A program made the translations under genes and the position numbers. The notes beneath the pieces were generated by a model. It did not search any database and was not told the origin of the DNA. It saw only the letters and a list, made by a program, of their open reading frames with translations. Below are positions 63,037 to 64,000 of a stretch of 64,000 bases of DNA, in pieces. This DNA comes from Heritagella_A intestinalis. GTDB lineage: Bacteria > Bacillota > Clostridia > Oscillospirales > Acutalibacteraceae. Position 1 is the stretch's first letter; the number at the start of each line of letters is the position of its first letter. The DNA lies in contig CAJFQF010000009.1 in NCBI GenBank assembly GCA_904418995.1, positions 1-64,000 of the forward strand, read 5' to 3'.

Positions 63037-63070
63037 AGGCCGGACGTTCTCGCAGGAGCGTCCGGCCTCT
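63037..63070 (+). terminator. Hairpin after mtgA, probable terminator
   Basis: GAGGCCGGACG pairs perfectly with CGTCCGGCCTC (11 pairs). Only two T follow, so termination strength is uncertain. Confidence 0.65.
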
Positions 63071-63086
63071 TGTGAGAAAGTCTACT

Positions 63087-63114
63087 TGACATCCGACAAA
63101 CCGCAGGTATAATA
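63087..63114 (+). promoter_or_regulatory. Sigma-A promoter of the ABC transporter
   Basis: TTGACA (63087-63092), 16 bases, TATAAT (63109-63114), leaving a 130-base leader. Confidence 0.85.
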
Positions 63115-63243
63115 GGAAATGTGACCGGAACTAACCATAAGCAACGGAAAGAACTTGTACTTTTTTAGATGGAGTTGCTAAAAAATTGCCGATTGCGAAT
63201 CCCGGTAACCAGAGAAAATCGAAAAAGGAGAAACTGAAAATCC

Positions 63244-63951
63244 ATGAAATTCCTCATTGAGCACCTGTCCAAGGCCTTTGATACCAAGCAAGTGCTGCGG
63301 GAGATCAACTTCACCTTCGAAAGCGGGAAAATTTACGGCCTTTTAGGCCGCAACGGCGCGGGCAAGACCACCCTCTTCAACTGCCTGAACCGGGATTTAA
63401 AAGCCGACGGCGGCAGCTTCTGGCTGGAAGAAAACGGCCAGCGCCGGGAAGTGGGGCCGGAGGACATCGGCTATGTCCTGTCCACACCAACAGTGCCGGA
63501 GTTTCTCACCGGCCGGGAGTTCCTGAAATTTTTTCTGGACATCAACGAGGGGAGCATTGCCGACCCCAAACCCATTGACGAATATTTTGAAATGATGAGC
63601 ATCGCCCCGGAGGATCGGGACAAACTGCTGAAGGATTACTCCCACGGCATGAAGAACAAAATGCAGATGCTCATCAACATCATCGCCCAGCCCAATCTCC
63701 TGCTGTTGGACGAACCCCTGACCTCTTTGGACGTGGTGGTGGCGGAAGAAATGAAGCAGCTTCTCCGCTCCCTGAAGGCGGGCCGGGTCACTATCTTTTC
63801 CACCCATATCCTGGATTTGGCCCTGGACCTCTGTGACGAGATTGTCCTCCTGAACCACGGGGAATTGGAAGCCGTGGATAAATCCAACCTGGACAGTGGG
63901 GAGTTCAAGGACAAGATTATCGCAGCGCTGCGGGAGGAAGGCCATGAATAA
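63244..63951 (+). CDS. ABC transporter ATP-binding protein
   Basis: A 235-residue ATPase: Walker A GLLGRNGAGKTTLF, signature region DYSHGMKNKMQML (SHGMK in place of LSGGQ, as in DrrA/BcrA-like proteins), Walker B LLLLDEPLTSLD and switch histidine in FSTHI. This type usually serves drug, bacteriocin or lipid exporters with a separate permease, which begins at the next gene with an eight-base overlap. AAAGGAG precedes the ATG at some distance. Confidence 0.92.
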   Translation: MKFLIEHLSKAFDTKQVLREINFTFESGKIYGLLGRNGAGKTTLFNCLNRDLKADGGSFWLEENGQRREVGPEDIGYVLSTPTVPEFLTGREFLKFFLDINEGSIADPKPIDEYFEMMSIAPEDRDKLLKDYSHGMKNKMQMLINIIAQPNLLLLDEPLTSLDVVVAEEMKQLLRSLKAGRVTIFSTHILDLALDLCDEIVLLNHGELEAVDKSNLDSGEFKDKIIAALREEGHE

Positions 63952-64000
63952 GACCCTTCGGATTTCCTTTTCCCTGAAAAATACCTACCGGGTCAACAGC
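63944..64000 (+). CDS. ABC transporter permease, 5' end only
   Basis: The frame starts at the ATG at 63944 (MNKTLRISFSLKNTYRVNS) and runs off the window. It overlaps the ATPase gene by eight bases, with GGAGGAAGG as ribosome site. The opening resembles the cytoplasmic start of ABC-2 type permeases, but only 19 codons are visible. Confidence 0.65.
   Translation, partial: MNKTLRISFSLKNTYRVNS

Overview
The window looks like chromosome of a spore-forming Firmicute of class Clostridia, most likely order Oscillospirales (an inference from gene content, not a database result). Evidence: AGGAGG-type ribosome sites before almost every gene, TTGACA/TATAAT promoters, many TTG starts, G+C-rich third codon positions, a CtsR-McsA-McsB-ClpC heat-shock operon, dipicolinate synthase genes preceded by a sigma-K-like promoter, a CcpA-type cre site and a PASTA-containing division penicillin-binding protein.

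Layout. 1-1.25 kb: end of a prophage lysis module (endolysin, small membrane protein, holin) stopping beside two minus-strand tRNA-Ser genes with a consensus promoter. 1.7-3.7 kb: two TrkA-type potassium-uptake regulators and a PadR regulator. 4.1-5.7 kb: rsmD, coaD and a coiled-coil protein. 6.1-18 kb: a division and cell-wall cluster mraZ-rsmH-ftsL-spoVD/ftsI-mraY-ftsW-murG-murA-ftsQ-ftsZ, without murD, murE, murF or ftsA (murC is at 43 kb). 18.2-22 kb: corA behind a structured leader with a small ORF, then a GT2/GT-C membrane glycosyltransferase pair. 22.8-30.5 kb: mostly DNA repair and small enzymes (HAD phosphatase, PcrA helicase, DUF5131 protein, two small enzymes, endonuclease IV, AlkD-like glycosylase). 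31.3-36.1 kb: the ctsR operon. 36.3-37.9 kb: an ECF sigma/anti-sigma pair. 38.5-46.1 kb: prfC, a PurF-like enzyme, an acetyltransferase, murC, dpaA-dpaB. 46.4-63 kb: housekeeping genes (RNase H, metY, a DegT aminotransferase, a PfkB kinase, sfsA, a second transpeptidase, isomerase and cupin, HIT, HAD, carB, mtgA), ending in an ABC transporter that runs off the edge.

The main signal that ordinary gene annotation does not explain is a mosaic of short dispersed repeats between about 22 and 41 kb. At least six modules (called here R1 to R5 and R7) recur in both orientations, in the same relative order, in nearly every intergenic gap. Most are hairpins whose two arms change together from copy to copy. 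They sit at gene 3' ends: the stop codons of several genes lie inside or next to a repeat, and the last residues of PcrA and the AlkD-like protein are repeat-encoded. A separate short repeat is present in frame, in opposite orientations, in mcsB and in the RNase H gene. The McsB protein also lacks the cysteine and arginines of the phosphagen-kinase active site.

All calls come from reading the sequence; no database search was run. Start codons were chosen by ribosome-site spacing, which often moved them downstream of the longest reading frame.
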